Shown: positions 35,721-46,200 of the stretch, piece by piece | Layout of the letters: the number at the start of each line of letters is the position of its first letter | Numbering within the stretch: position 1 is the stretch's first letter | Source of the DNA: Arcuatula senhousia | Lineage: Eukaryota > Mollusca > Bivalvia > Mytilida > Mytilidae | Reading direction: 5' to 3' | Length of the DNA: 64,000 nucleotides | Assembly: GCA_963971305.1 (NCBI GenBank) | Contig: OZ020306.1 | Coordinates: 70,343,022-70,407,021 of the forward strand | Translations under genes and position numbers: made by a program | The notes under the pieces: generated by a model | The model's input: the letters and a program-made list of their open reading frames with translations, nothing else | What the model was told of the DNA's origin: nothing | Database searches by the model: none

Positions 35721-36309
35721 ATGATGACTTCTTGCCGGACAAACTATAATGTTACCATTTCTATAGAATTAAATTTATGTTTATAATACCATTTTCATTT
35801 GATCAAATTTCATGATTTCTTTAATTGCATAATATCGGCTATTCAAGTAGAATTATGCAAATAACCGACAAATGTGTTAATTTCCAAAGTGACGCATTTG
35901 TTTTTTTCTTACAATATATAAAAGAATATACTTTATACTTTTCTAAAATCTAAACGTGTAATTTTGAACTGTGTCAATTTGTTACTTTCGAATAATAAAA
36001 TATCTCATGATAAAATATCAATGGTGACTTCTTGCTGGACAAAATATAATGTTACCATTTCTATGGAATGAAATTTATGTTTATAACACCCTTTTTTTCA
36101 ATTAATTAAATTTTATAATATCTTTATATAATATCTTTAATTGCATAATATCGGCTATCGAAGTAGAGTTATGCGAATAACCGACAAATATGTTAATTTC
36201 CAAAGTGACGCATTTGTTTTTTTTTTCTTACAACATATAGAAGAATATACTTTATAGTTTTCAAAAATCTAAACGTGTAAATTTGAACTGAGTCAATTTG
36301 TTACTTTCG
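35721..36309. repeat. Two diverged tandem copies of about 290 bp
   Basis: Copy 1 35721-35989 and copy 2 36021-36309 share ATAATGTTACCATTTCTATA, TTGCATAATATCGGCTAT, ATAACCGACAAATGTGTTAA and AATTTGTTACTTTCGA. Differences are small. No gene found. The stretch 35116-35720 shows nothing recognisable. Confidence 0.85.
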
Positions 36310-36311
36310 AC

Positions 36312-36338
36312 AGGAACGTATAAAGAGAATACGTTCCT
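36312..36338. repeat. Short hairpin
   Basis: AGGAACGTAT-AAAGAGA-ATACGTTCCT is a perfect 10-bp stem with a 7-base loop. Confidence 0.7.
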
Positions 36339-36344
36339 GCTTTT

Positions 36345-36440
36345 GATTAGTCTCGAACCCAAACTCATACTACCAAGGTAGTGAGTCTGGGAAAACACCT
36401 ATTGATTTCTCGTAACCACTAGGTGGCGATCGTTATACCT
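36345..36440 (-). repeat. Possible tRNA-derived SINE head
   Basis: On the minus strand, CACCTAGTGGTTACGAG resembles a tRNA A box and, about 60 bases on, GGGTTCGAGACT resembles a B box. A folded tRNA is not evident, and no tail or target duplication was found, so this is tentative. Confidence 0.3.
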
Positions 36441-36796
36441 TTTAACCTTTACCACGTGTGTATATGACGTGTTTAGCATAAAAGATTCATTACAATCTGA
36501 AATGAACCAACTTTAAAAACTCAACGTTTCATTGGTCTTCCGTGGTTTTTGACAACTGGTTCTGCAAAATCGAGAATCGGATTGGTCAAACGTGTATGGT
36601 TCTGTAATCAAGAATGTCCCAGTTTTTAACTCCAATAAACATAAACAATTTCCAAAACCAGGTAGACGCCCGTGAGTACATTTTAACGATAAAGCGATTT
36701 TTTTTATTGTTAACAAAACCAACTTGTGTTCAAAAATGTAAAATATGATGTCTTATTATAAAATAAGAAATTATATGTTATAAGAGAACAACTCAC

Positions 36797-36970
36797 ATCA
36801 ATTCGATAAGTTATCTCGCTATTGTATTTGCATAAATTCACTGAACCATAGGCACGGAATTCTGAACATACGGTTGAGTGATTTTCGTCAAACACTATGA
36901 TAAAGCCTGAAAGTACTCCGAACGTACACATAACAAAATAAGTAATGGGACTGTTCCAGACTCTTATCAT
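36797..36970 (-). CDS. Candidate first exon of an unrecognised membrane or secreted protein
   Basis: From the ATG at 36970, 58 codons end exactly at a strong donor GAT|GTGAGT. The first 27 residues contain a hydrophobic stretch (PITYFVMCTFGVLSGFIIVF), typical of a signal anchor, followed by STVCSEF and VNLCKYN. It lies about 150 bp from the opposed ATG at 37117, so the two could share a promoter. Downstream exons were not identified. Confidence 0.35.
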
Positions 36971-37059
36971 CTATTGATAAGCGTCTGGGTGATCGAGACT
37001 AGCTTTTGATAAATAAAATAACTGTCGGCCATGGAGTATTGTTATCGAACTTACCCTAA

Positions 37060-37125
37060 AACATGCACCTGCGTAATCCTTAATTTCCGGTAAAAGCGAA
37101 TATCCGGTTTAAAACGATGGCGGCT
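37060..37125. promoter_or_regulatory. Candidate bidirectional promoter with YY1/TISU-like ATGGCGGC
   Basis: ATTTCCGG and ATCCGG (ETS-like) precede AAAACGATGGCGGC at 37111-37124, a good match to the YY1/TISU sequence found at short-leader start sites. Context: opposed candidate exon at 36970 and USP10 on the plus strand. No transcript data; inference only. Confidence 0.4.
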
Positions 37126-37171
37126 TCTTCGCACGTTTCCAGCTGAAAATCCTTATAATAACACAACAACA

Positions 37172-37189
37172 ATGGATTTCATGTCAAAT
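37172..37189 (+). CDS. USP10: Possible USP10 start exon (18 nt)
   Basis: ATGGATTTCATGTCAAAT followed by GTAGAA encodes six residues in phase 0, which would join the FGNF exon at 40124 as vertebrate USP10 joins its seven-residue first exon to YIFGDF. The donor (AAT|GTAGAA) is weak. The start could lie elsewhere between 28 and 40 kb. Confidence 0.25.
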
Positions 37190-37255
37190 GTAGAATATTT
37201 ATAACTCACCTCCATATTTTTACCCTATGATTTCCAAAAGTCGAGTGTGGCACCC

Positions 37256-37615
37256 TTATCTTCTCATCTCGTTGATGAAACATTTACCTACCTCAATGCA
37301 ATCTGCCAAAAATAAATTCACACATGCATGACGCATACTTCTGAATAGACCCATGCAGAAATTTTCAGTTTCATTTTTCATCATCTTTCTGTCAAATGCC
37401 ACCAGTTGTATGGATCTCTCAATTTGAAAATTAGTTTTGAGAAATGAAACAGATGCTAAATAATTATGATGAGAACCAATTAACTCAATTGTTTTGCTCT
37501 GATTAAATGTCTGAGGAATTTCATGCTGATCATGATTTGACACTCTCCAGTTCAACATTGAGAGCACCCAACCTACAAGTTCAGACGGCCTTCTTCCCTT
37601 TTTATACGACTGCAA
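37256..37615 (-). CDS. Unrecognised minus-strand open frame beside element end
   Basis: 119 residues with balanced composition (KGRRPSELVGWVLSMLNW, NFCMGLFRSMRHACVN) and an internal donor GAG|GTAGGTAA at about 37283. Its first codons overlap the hairpin terminus of the 37606-39725 element, whose TTTTGCAG would act as acceptor. No homology recognised; relic or exon are both possible. Confidence 0.25.
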   Translation of the reverse strand: MQSYKKGRRPSELVGWVLSMLNWRVSNHDQHEIPQTFNQSKTIELIGSHHNYLASVSFLKTNFQIERSIQLVAFDRKMMKNETENFCMGLFRSMRHACVNLFLADCIEVGKCFINEMRR

Positions 37616-39725
37616 AATTTTTGCGATCGTATAATGTTATGGCGATGTCGTCGTCGTTGTCGTCGTCGTCGTCGTCTGTGGACACTTTGGTTTCCGTGTG
37701 ATAACTTGAGTAAATATTGACCGAATGTTATGAAATTTTGATATGATGTTTGTTACCACTAAAGGAAGGTTGGTATTGTATTTGGGGGTTGTGGCCCCTA
37801 TCATTTTAGAAAAAAGGGCCAAAAAGGGCTAAAACGGGTGTATCGACAAAACTGTTGTAAAATGTTTATTATTCATTCGATTTTGATAATTCTTTTTTTA
37901 TTGAATTCATCATTAAATTCTGTCAACAAAATGTGTCAATGGTTTTGATATATATTGCCCTGTTACATTGATACTGGGGGTCAAAAAGGGGGCACACCCA
38001 AAAAATTGACTTTTTTATTTGTGGTCCGATTTTCAAAATCTTTTTTTCATTGGAATCCTTGTGAAAATCCCTGTCTGCGTTTTTCAATCAGATTTGCAAT
38101 ATCTCTTACCGTTTTTGAGAAATTAGGGGTCAAAGGGGCCAAAAACGCTATTTTTAAAAGTTTGTCAATGCAAATAGTTTTATACCAAAAATTAAGTTGT
38201 AGTGGGCCTGCCAATTGTTATGAAGTTTATATATGATGATTATATCCACTAAAGGAATCTTGGTTTTGTATTTGGGGTTTGTGGCCCCTACTGTTTTAGA
38301 AAAAAGGGCCAAAAAGGGCTAAAACGGGTGTATTGACAAAACTGTTGTAGAATGTTTATTACTCAATAGATTTTGAAAATTCTTGCTTTGTTGAATTCAT
38401 CATTAAATTCTGTCAACAAAATGTGTCAATAATTTTGATATGGATTTCACCATTACATTGTTACAGGGGGCTAAAGACAGGCCACGCCCATAAAATCAAC
38501 TTTTTTATTTGTGGTCCCAGGGATGATTCCATACATTTTCAAACGGGTCCCTTAAACCCAAATTGGGAATTTTGACCACAATTGGGAATTTTTTTTAAAT
38601 AGCATCATGTTTCCAGAATGATATAAATCTGATATTTTCCTTCGACCGTACACTATAGTCTGGTAAGTGCAATAGTTGTATAAACATTGCTCACTCTTGC
38701 CTAGCATCAGATACATTTATGTCGCTTTTAAAGTTTAAGAAAAGCAGGTAAATTCAAGCAGGAACATTAAATAAACACTTGTTTTAAAATGTTCCTGATT
38801 CAAGAAAGTAGGTAGCAGAATAACACAGATTGCAACAAGCTTCATCTTCATCTTCCCATTTGTGTGCATAATTCCTCTGGAACATTTGTGTTAGCTTGAT
38901 GTCAGTGTGGCAGGGAATCTAGGGGGCACTTAGGGCCCCAGAGACTCTAGAAATAAAAAATGCAAAAATCAAGCATCCTGGGGTTCTCTTGTACCTTCTT
39001 CACACCTTGGCACTTCCCTGGGCACTTTCTTGTAGCATAGAACACTTTCATTGACTCATAACAGTTTTTATGGCGTTTCAGTCCCCTGTCATAATTTTAC
39101 CCTTAAAATAAATATGGCCGACGATCTTTTTCAATAAACTTTCAGACTGCTTTTTCAGATAAATTCAGGAGACTTTGACCTTTTTAAGAGTAAAACTACC
39201 TTCATTTAAGTTTGGAAAGGTAATTGTAATTGTCTATCATAATTTTCCTCCAATGGAAATCTGGAAATAGTCATTTTTAATTTTCACAACATATTGGGAA
39301 TTTCTCATTTTCTTCAATTTATTTTGGGGCCGCTGGATCTTCTTTGGGGCCGTTTGGCGGCCCTAAATTGTATAGTAGAATCATCCCTGGGTCCGATTTT
39401 CAAAATCTTTTTTTCATTGGATTCCATGTACACAATTTCCTATTATTTTTTATCGGATTACCATTTTTGAGGAATTAGAGGTCAAAGGGCCAAAATTGTA
39501 AATTAATACATGTATAGAAATAAGGCTTTTTGTATAATATGTTAATGTAAATATATTTGTCAAAAATGCATTTCTAAGTCCACCACAGGATGCATGTGTC
39601 AAAAAGCTTTGTAAGTCCACCATGGGCTTCATGTGACCAAAGCAATGGACTATCCATATTGGGCCTCCAACGTACAGGGTTCAACTTGTTGCGGTCGTAT
39701 CATGCTGCGCTCGGCGTAGCTTTTT
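37606..39725 (-). mobile_element. Tandem-core element with hairpin end, minus orientation
   Basis: The left end is a hairpin ATACGACTGCAAAA / TTTTTGCGATCGTAT followed by a GTCGTC microsatellite (37643-37676), then tandem units of about 400 bp (GGGCCAAAAAGGGCTAAAAC repeated), ending at GTTGCGGTCGTATCATGCTG near 39715. A second copy in the opposite orientation lies at 15205-16150. It carries the 872-bp nested insertion. Confidence 0.8.
38518..39389. mobile_element. 872-bp nested DNA element with TIRs
   Basis: Ends CAGGGATGATTC and GAATCATCCCTG, flanked by GGTCC on both sides (38513-38517, 39390-39394). The empty site, GTGGTCCGATTTTC, is visible in the sister repeat at 38023-38036, proving insertion into the surrounding tandem-core element. 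No transposase frame was seen. Confidence 0.85.
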
Positions 39726-40123
39726 TTTTTATTTTGATTTTGAACATCAATATGAGGCAGGTTAAGCCTGTGATCCTCCAGAAGTTACTATTAACATGGT
39801 CAATTTTATTCATTTTTGGGGGGTTCCAAAATAAAAACAAACTAGCTTTTCTTGCAGGTAAAGCGTGCGTTTAATAATGTCTAAATAAAAAAAAGCATTT
39901 TAAAAGACACTGAAAGTTTGGGAAAATAAACATGCTAAACCGGACGTTGAAGGAAAATTCAGCTCATAGTACAACTAAAATATTGACATTTCTACCATTA
40001 TCGCACCCTTCGGGAGCGTATAATTCATGTATTTGATGACTGATTTTGGGAGCCTATAACTTAAATATTTGATGAACGATTTGGATTAAATATGTGTATT
40101 TTACTTTAATTCTCTCTCTGCAG
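39726..40123. other. Flank before USP10 FGNF exon
   Basis: AT-rich with the pyrimidine tract and acceptor at its end. CGGGAGCGTATAATTC at 40010 is a short GC-richer block. No element or exon seen. Confidence 0.35.
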
Positions 40124-40219
40124 GAAATAACCTTTGGAAACTTTGATGACTTGTCTCAAGACCATGAAGTTTACAAGATCTTGTATGGCTCCAGACAGGC
40201 AGACAGCAGCAGGGTTGAG
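40124..40219 (+). CDS. USP10: USP10 exon with FGDF-like motif
   Basis: Acceptor CTCTCTGCAG, donor GTAACT, 32 codons in phase 0. It reads EITFGNFDDLSQDHEVY; the FGNF tetrapeptide (40133-40144) sits where USP10 of other animals has FGDF, which binds the NTF2-like domain of G3BP. The Asp to Asn change is conservative in position but not in charge. Confidence 0.85.
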
Positions 40220-43200
40220 GTAACTAGTAACACAAAACATAAAATTCAAGTGAACTTCATTAATGATCTGATTTTCTTAAAAGAAGCATTCAAATGAAAG
40301 ATGTCCTAAAAAAAGTAAGGACAAATTAAAATTTGTTGATAAAAAGGAAAACTACACACAAAGAAAAAGTCTACACAAAAGAACATACTCTTGCCTAAAA
40401 TTGAGAGTAAAGTCCGGTGCTCTGAAAGGTTAGCAGTTCCTGCTCATCATGACAGGGTTGGCAAAAATCCAAGTATTAAGAGTATTTCCCAGCCCTTTGG
40501 GAAGTCACGTCCGTTTGTACGTACGTACGTCCATACAAATTTTCGTCGAGCTTTTCTCAGAAACCGTAAACGGGAATGACTTGAAACTTGGTAGGATGGT
40601 TCAGTATTACAAACAATATGTCCTAAGCGAATTTTAGACCTGTCGGACATCTACTTCCTGTTTGGAGCTGGATCGATACCAAAATCGACATGAAAATTTC
40701 CGTCAAGCTTTTCTCAAAAATCTTACATGGGAATGATTTGAAACTTGGTAGGATGGTTGAGTATGATAAACTATGCGTCTTAAGCGATTTTCAGACCTGT
40801 CGGACTTCAACTTTTTATTTGAGGCCAGCGGGGGCATCCGTGTCCCATGGACACATTCTTTCTTTATTTTCTTATTAAACTATCATCAAAAGCTTACACA
40901 ATAATCAGTATTAATAAGTGCATGCACACTTTTAAAGTAAAAACTAAATAAGAACACTTTTAAAAACAGATTTAATTAGCTTATTTCATGGGTAAGAAAA
41001 ATCCATGAAGTTAAATCCTTACAAATTTAAAATATAAAGTCAATATTAAAAAATCAACAGAAATATGTCCCCAACAATTCAGTTTTATTCTCTAAACCAA
41101 ATAATGTTATCCCCACTAATATGAATGCTATACAGTATCTGATAAATTAAAGTTTACAAACAATGTGTTCAATGCAATTGATTTTAACAACAGACAAAAG
41201 TCCTGTATTTGTTTTATTTTTCAAAATAATTCTCACCTGATTTGACCTATTTTATTTTATAGTTTCCCTGGGACTCGAAAGAAGGCAGTGGATTAGCCGA
41301 AGCTTCAGGTAGGTGTTCAATACGCGAGAGAAAGAAAACAAACAGAATAGAACTGTTGGTTGTTTTTGCTGGCTGCAAGCAAAATGTGAATTTTCAGGAA
41401 AATGTACCCATTAAGTTAATGTTACATGTTGAAAAAAGAAATCACTTAAGTTTTACACAGGTCAAAATATCTGTTTGATGTATATGTAAATATTGAAATC
41501 ACACTGCCAATTATACATGTTTTTGGTTTTAATTTTAAGGCAAAAATGTTGTGAAGCTGCTTCTTATTAAGTGCAACAAAAACATAATATGAATTGTCGA
41601 TGTTGAAGTCATGTTTTATGATTTTTATAATACATAAAAAGTTTCTGCTTAGACGTGAGTCATTCATTTCTTAGGCAAACTAAATAATTTATTTTCTTTT
41701 AATTCATGAGTGGAAAAGAATATCAGATGTTATCATGTGTAATTATGATTACTTGGACAAAAGTAATCATATGTAATCAATTACTCTTGAAATTTTGAGT
41801 AATCATGATGTAATCACATTTTTCAGGCCATGTAATTATAATTATGATTTAATCAATTACATTTTAAAGTTATCAACCCAAACCCTGCTTCTTAATAAAA
41901 TATAGATTTACTGTGTCACTACAAGACAGACCTTCAATAACATTGCCAATTAATTTAAGTGAATGGTATTACTGTACATAATAAAATGCAGATATTGAAC
42001 TTGATGTGTCGGGAAGAGTTCAAGTGTCTTAAAGATAGTTGTTTCAGCTGTCAGGGTGAAATTATTTTAGAAATTGTTTAAAAATCCTTTCATTATAAGA
42101 GCAAATGGTGTAGGAATGATAACTCAATGTTATTTCTTTACAAATATATTTTAGGTTCGTCATTGGCAATGTGTGGGCAACCCATAGAAGAGCAATATTA
42201 TCAACCTCAGGATCAGGTTGCTATGCAACAGTATCAAAACAGATACCCTGACGATAGTTCAAATTATAATGATCCATCGTCAGAGAATTACTATGATTCA
42301 AATATAAACAACAATTCATCCTTAAAACCTGAGAGAAGAAACAAAAAACGTAGGCCACCAGGCTACTACGAAAAATTACAGGAAGAAATCGAGATGGAAA
42401 AAACACAAAGAATGAGTACAGAGCCTTACACAAATGACCGCATGGCGATGAATTCAAATTATTATTCTAGTCAAGGTGAAAATGACACAGAAACAAATTA
42501 CATGGCTAATGATCATGCTAATTATCATCAAAGTTGTGCAAATGAACAGAACCAGTACGAGTCAAACTTCAATTCTAATGTTTGTGTTGATTCAGTGACT
42601 GAGGAAATTTCTCATGTGACGATATCTAATAGTGAAAACTTTTCGCACCCACATGAAATGCATACAACAAGTCATGTGACACATGATCATTATTCCTATC
42701 ATCCCCCGCCTAATCATCCACAGTTTGCAGAACAGAGTTCACAAGTGCCGTTTCATTCTTCACAAACAGTCGATTTTCATACTGAAGAGTCAAACCGTAG
42801 CCATGTAGATTCTCATTCAAATAAAACAGTCATTGCATCACACAGTGAAACTATTCCAAATTCAATAATAGATACCTCTGTTCCTATGGTAACAGAGAAA
42901 ACAAATTCAGGTGCATCTGAAATAGTGGAAGACACTAAGCAAATCGATTCAGAACAGTCAAACATTGTTGAGGAGCCGGAAACAGAAAATGAAAATCTGG
43001 TTGATTTTGCAAGTTATCCCCCTTTGCAACCAGCCACTAGCAATATTCCAATTGGTGCTTCTGTAAAACAGGAAAGTCCAGAAAAGACAATTAGTGACGC
43101 TAAAAGCCCTGACGATTCCTCCAAACGCTCAAATGAGGCAGGCTCTGGACAACCTCAGTCCGTATGGGGAAAGCCCAAAGCCTGGTCTAACTTGTTTAAA

Positions 43201-46200
43201 GGTGATGAAAGGTCATCGAACGCTTCTGTGATATATACAAACAATGAAAACTATGCCGATACAGGTTTTTCAATAATGGACGAGGAAAATGCAGCAAAAG
43301 AAAAGCAAATCAGAGATATGCCACCAGTACCTGCAATACACGATTCTGCTGCAGATATTCTTGGAGGTAATGTATGGAAAATAGTAAAAGTTTTTATTGC
43401 TGGTCTTCCTTGAAAGTCACCTCGGAGGCAGTTCACAATGGAACAAGATATGTTTGAATTGTTATATTTAAAACAAAGTATTTAACATTGTAACATTGAC
43501 GAACAAGATTTTTTTTTTGAAATGTACACAAATGTTGATAATTTTTGAAAAGAAGAACTGTGAAAATATAAGCTGGCAAAAACTGTTCTTTGTCATTTTT
43601 ACACATCTGTGCAAAATGGTTTTACAGCATGTTTTAAGCAACAAAAAAGAATTGTAGTATTTGAGAAAAAACATGTATGTGTTGATCTGAGTATTTACTA
43701 ATAGTAAAAGAAGATGCTTCAAGTAATAAACAAATAAGAAAATTTATGGCCTAATGAATATACACCCAACATAAACTTACATTGATAGTCCTTGATATTT
43801 TAATGTTATCAATTTATGTTTTTATAGATTTCTTCAGCCAGTACAAGATAGTCCACACACAAGTTGGTCTCCAGCCGAGAGGACTAATGAACAGAGGAAA
43901 CTGGTGTTACATTAATGCTGTATCCTTTTATAGGCTATAAGAACTTAGTTTTTATGGTCTTCCAATGAACATGAAGTTTTTTCAGTCTGTTCATCCATCT
44001 GTCACACATCAGGATTTTTGTACTTAAGCTGATTTCTCAGAATATTTTTTCCTGTGATTAAAATTCAAGTTCAATGCATTTTTTTATGCACATCATGGAA
44101 AAGATATTGATAAATTTTCAGAAAGATAGAAAAAATAGATTATACTTGTAGAATTTCAGATAAAAATACAATGTTAAAGATAGGCTTGTGGATATAATAG
44201 AAAATAAAGAGATGTGGAAAAGTGTACACGACACAGCCCACAATTAAACGGCAATTTAGAAAAACCACAATGGACAACCACCAGCAGTCTTCAACAAGGC
44301 CATTTGGCACTGCTCACGGTTCTGCAATTGGCCCATGGTCTAAATAAGATGCATATAATTCAAATCAAGCTCTGAAATAGTCACAGATAGACCCCCTTCA
44401 TAAACAAGGAACAGAAAACATCAAAAAGACAAGTACAAACGAAAGCTTTGTCAAAGATTCCTGGCTTAGGACAGGCACATGTAATATGTGGCGGTAGCAA
44501 AGAAGTTTCAGTTTGGGCATTTGAAGTCTAAAAAAGAAACAGACAAAATCAATTCACACAAAAGAAAACAATATGAAGAAACCAACAACATTTTTAAAAA
44601 AATCCCAACATACAGGCACAACTTTCAACTGCAATAAAAAACATGAACTGGTGTTGTTTCAAGATCAAACTTGGGTGCTTTGGAAGGCCAAAATGTGATC
44701 ATATAAATTGACAAATTCCTTAACCCTGCCACAGACTTTACAAGCTTTGATCTCATGTCCACCTTTCTACAACCTTCTGAAGAAGATTCCAACGTTCCGG
44801 CCATTAACAAGAGGGCCATCCTCTACACCTATCTTAGATAGTTTGTAAGTATACAATAGAGAATAACATAAATAAGGTGGTTTGAAATATGCGTATTAGG
44901 CACAGCCTCTATAAATATAAAGTGCCAATTAAGACAAACAATTTCCCAATTGCAGAATATCGACCTGTACCTTCCCATGGTGCAAGACGTGCATTGTTCC
45001 TGCAAAAAGGAAGGTTTTAGTACTGGGCAATCTGGAGCATCTAACACTGGGGGATGGTATGTCATGGGTTGGAAAATCCATGGGGCATTGCCCTATAGTC
45101 ACAACTATAAAAACCCATCAGTCAGACATCCCTTAATTGAAAACAGCCTTCAATATGATCAACTGTTGCTGATTGCCATCTTGCAACTGGCTATTAGATA
45201 AAAAATATAATAGATTCTAATCAAACCTTTTAAAAAATAATAAGTATAAAGAAAGCAAAACAATCACAAGTTTGAAAAGGATACATGGCTTATTTCATGC
45301 ACATTTGTCATGTATGAAAAAAACCTATCACAAATAAAAAATCAAATCTTAACCATCTGAAAGGAAAAGCATTTATGTAAGATTGTACATTAATTTTGTT
45401 TTTGTTTTAGAATACAGTTTGTAGGAGAATTTACACCATGTGCAAGAATTGAAAGAGGTAGCGTATACAAATAAAACTTGAAGGATTTATGTCTCTGCAA
45501 TGTTCAAGGTAGATGGAGGCTATAATGTTGTCTATAGAATTAACCTAATTATTGGTGGTTATTAGATCAAAATAAACACTTGGGATTTTATCAGGGAAGG
45601 AAATTCGCTGAAAAAGTAGCCAGCCCTGAATTGAAGTTTTACCTGTTTTTGCTATATAGCCAGTCAAATTTTCATGAATTTAAGTCAGCCCTGCCCAAAA
45701 GTTACCAGTCTCGGGCCATGTGGCAGGCTGTTATTTCCAACTCTGATTTTATCAGAAATAAGTAGGTTATTTTTTGAATTTTTAATTGCATGTAAGTAAA
45801 ACTGAAAAATCACAAATCATACATGTATACAAAATATTCCTAAGAAAAATTGACATGGACATTTTACTAAATAGTGTGCAAAAATCAAAGTAAAAAAGAA
45901 AATATAAAAAAGTTCAAACACAAAATTTTGTGCATGTCAGTTAAAAACCTCTTTTGAAGCTTTTTGACCCTAAACATTAATCATACAGTTAATAAAGAAG
46001 ATAATGAAATATTGTTAATATGCAAAAGAATGTGATATTGTAAGTGTATATGGATGTAGTTTGAAAGCACAAAATTTATACTTTAAGATAATTTTTGGAA
46101 AGAACACATATTAATGTTCAGTATACATGTCTTTGTTTGTTTGTTTGCAGTTAAAGGGAAGAGACCAGAAATTCCATCAGGACCTATGTTTGAGCCCACC

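Noticed and set aside
42127..42154. ATG at 42127 as a protein start for the 428-codon frame
   Set aside because: The frame's first codons are the intron pyrimidine tract and acceptor; upstream exons join in phase at 42155, so the ATG is incidental.
45580..45765. 61-codon frame in the USP10 intron as an exon
   Set aside because: No acceptor/donor phase fit with neighbours 45457 and 46151, which already join in phase; no USP10 similarity.
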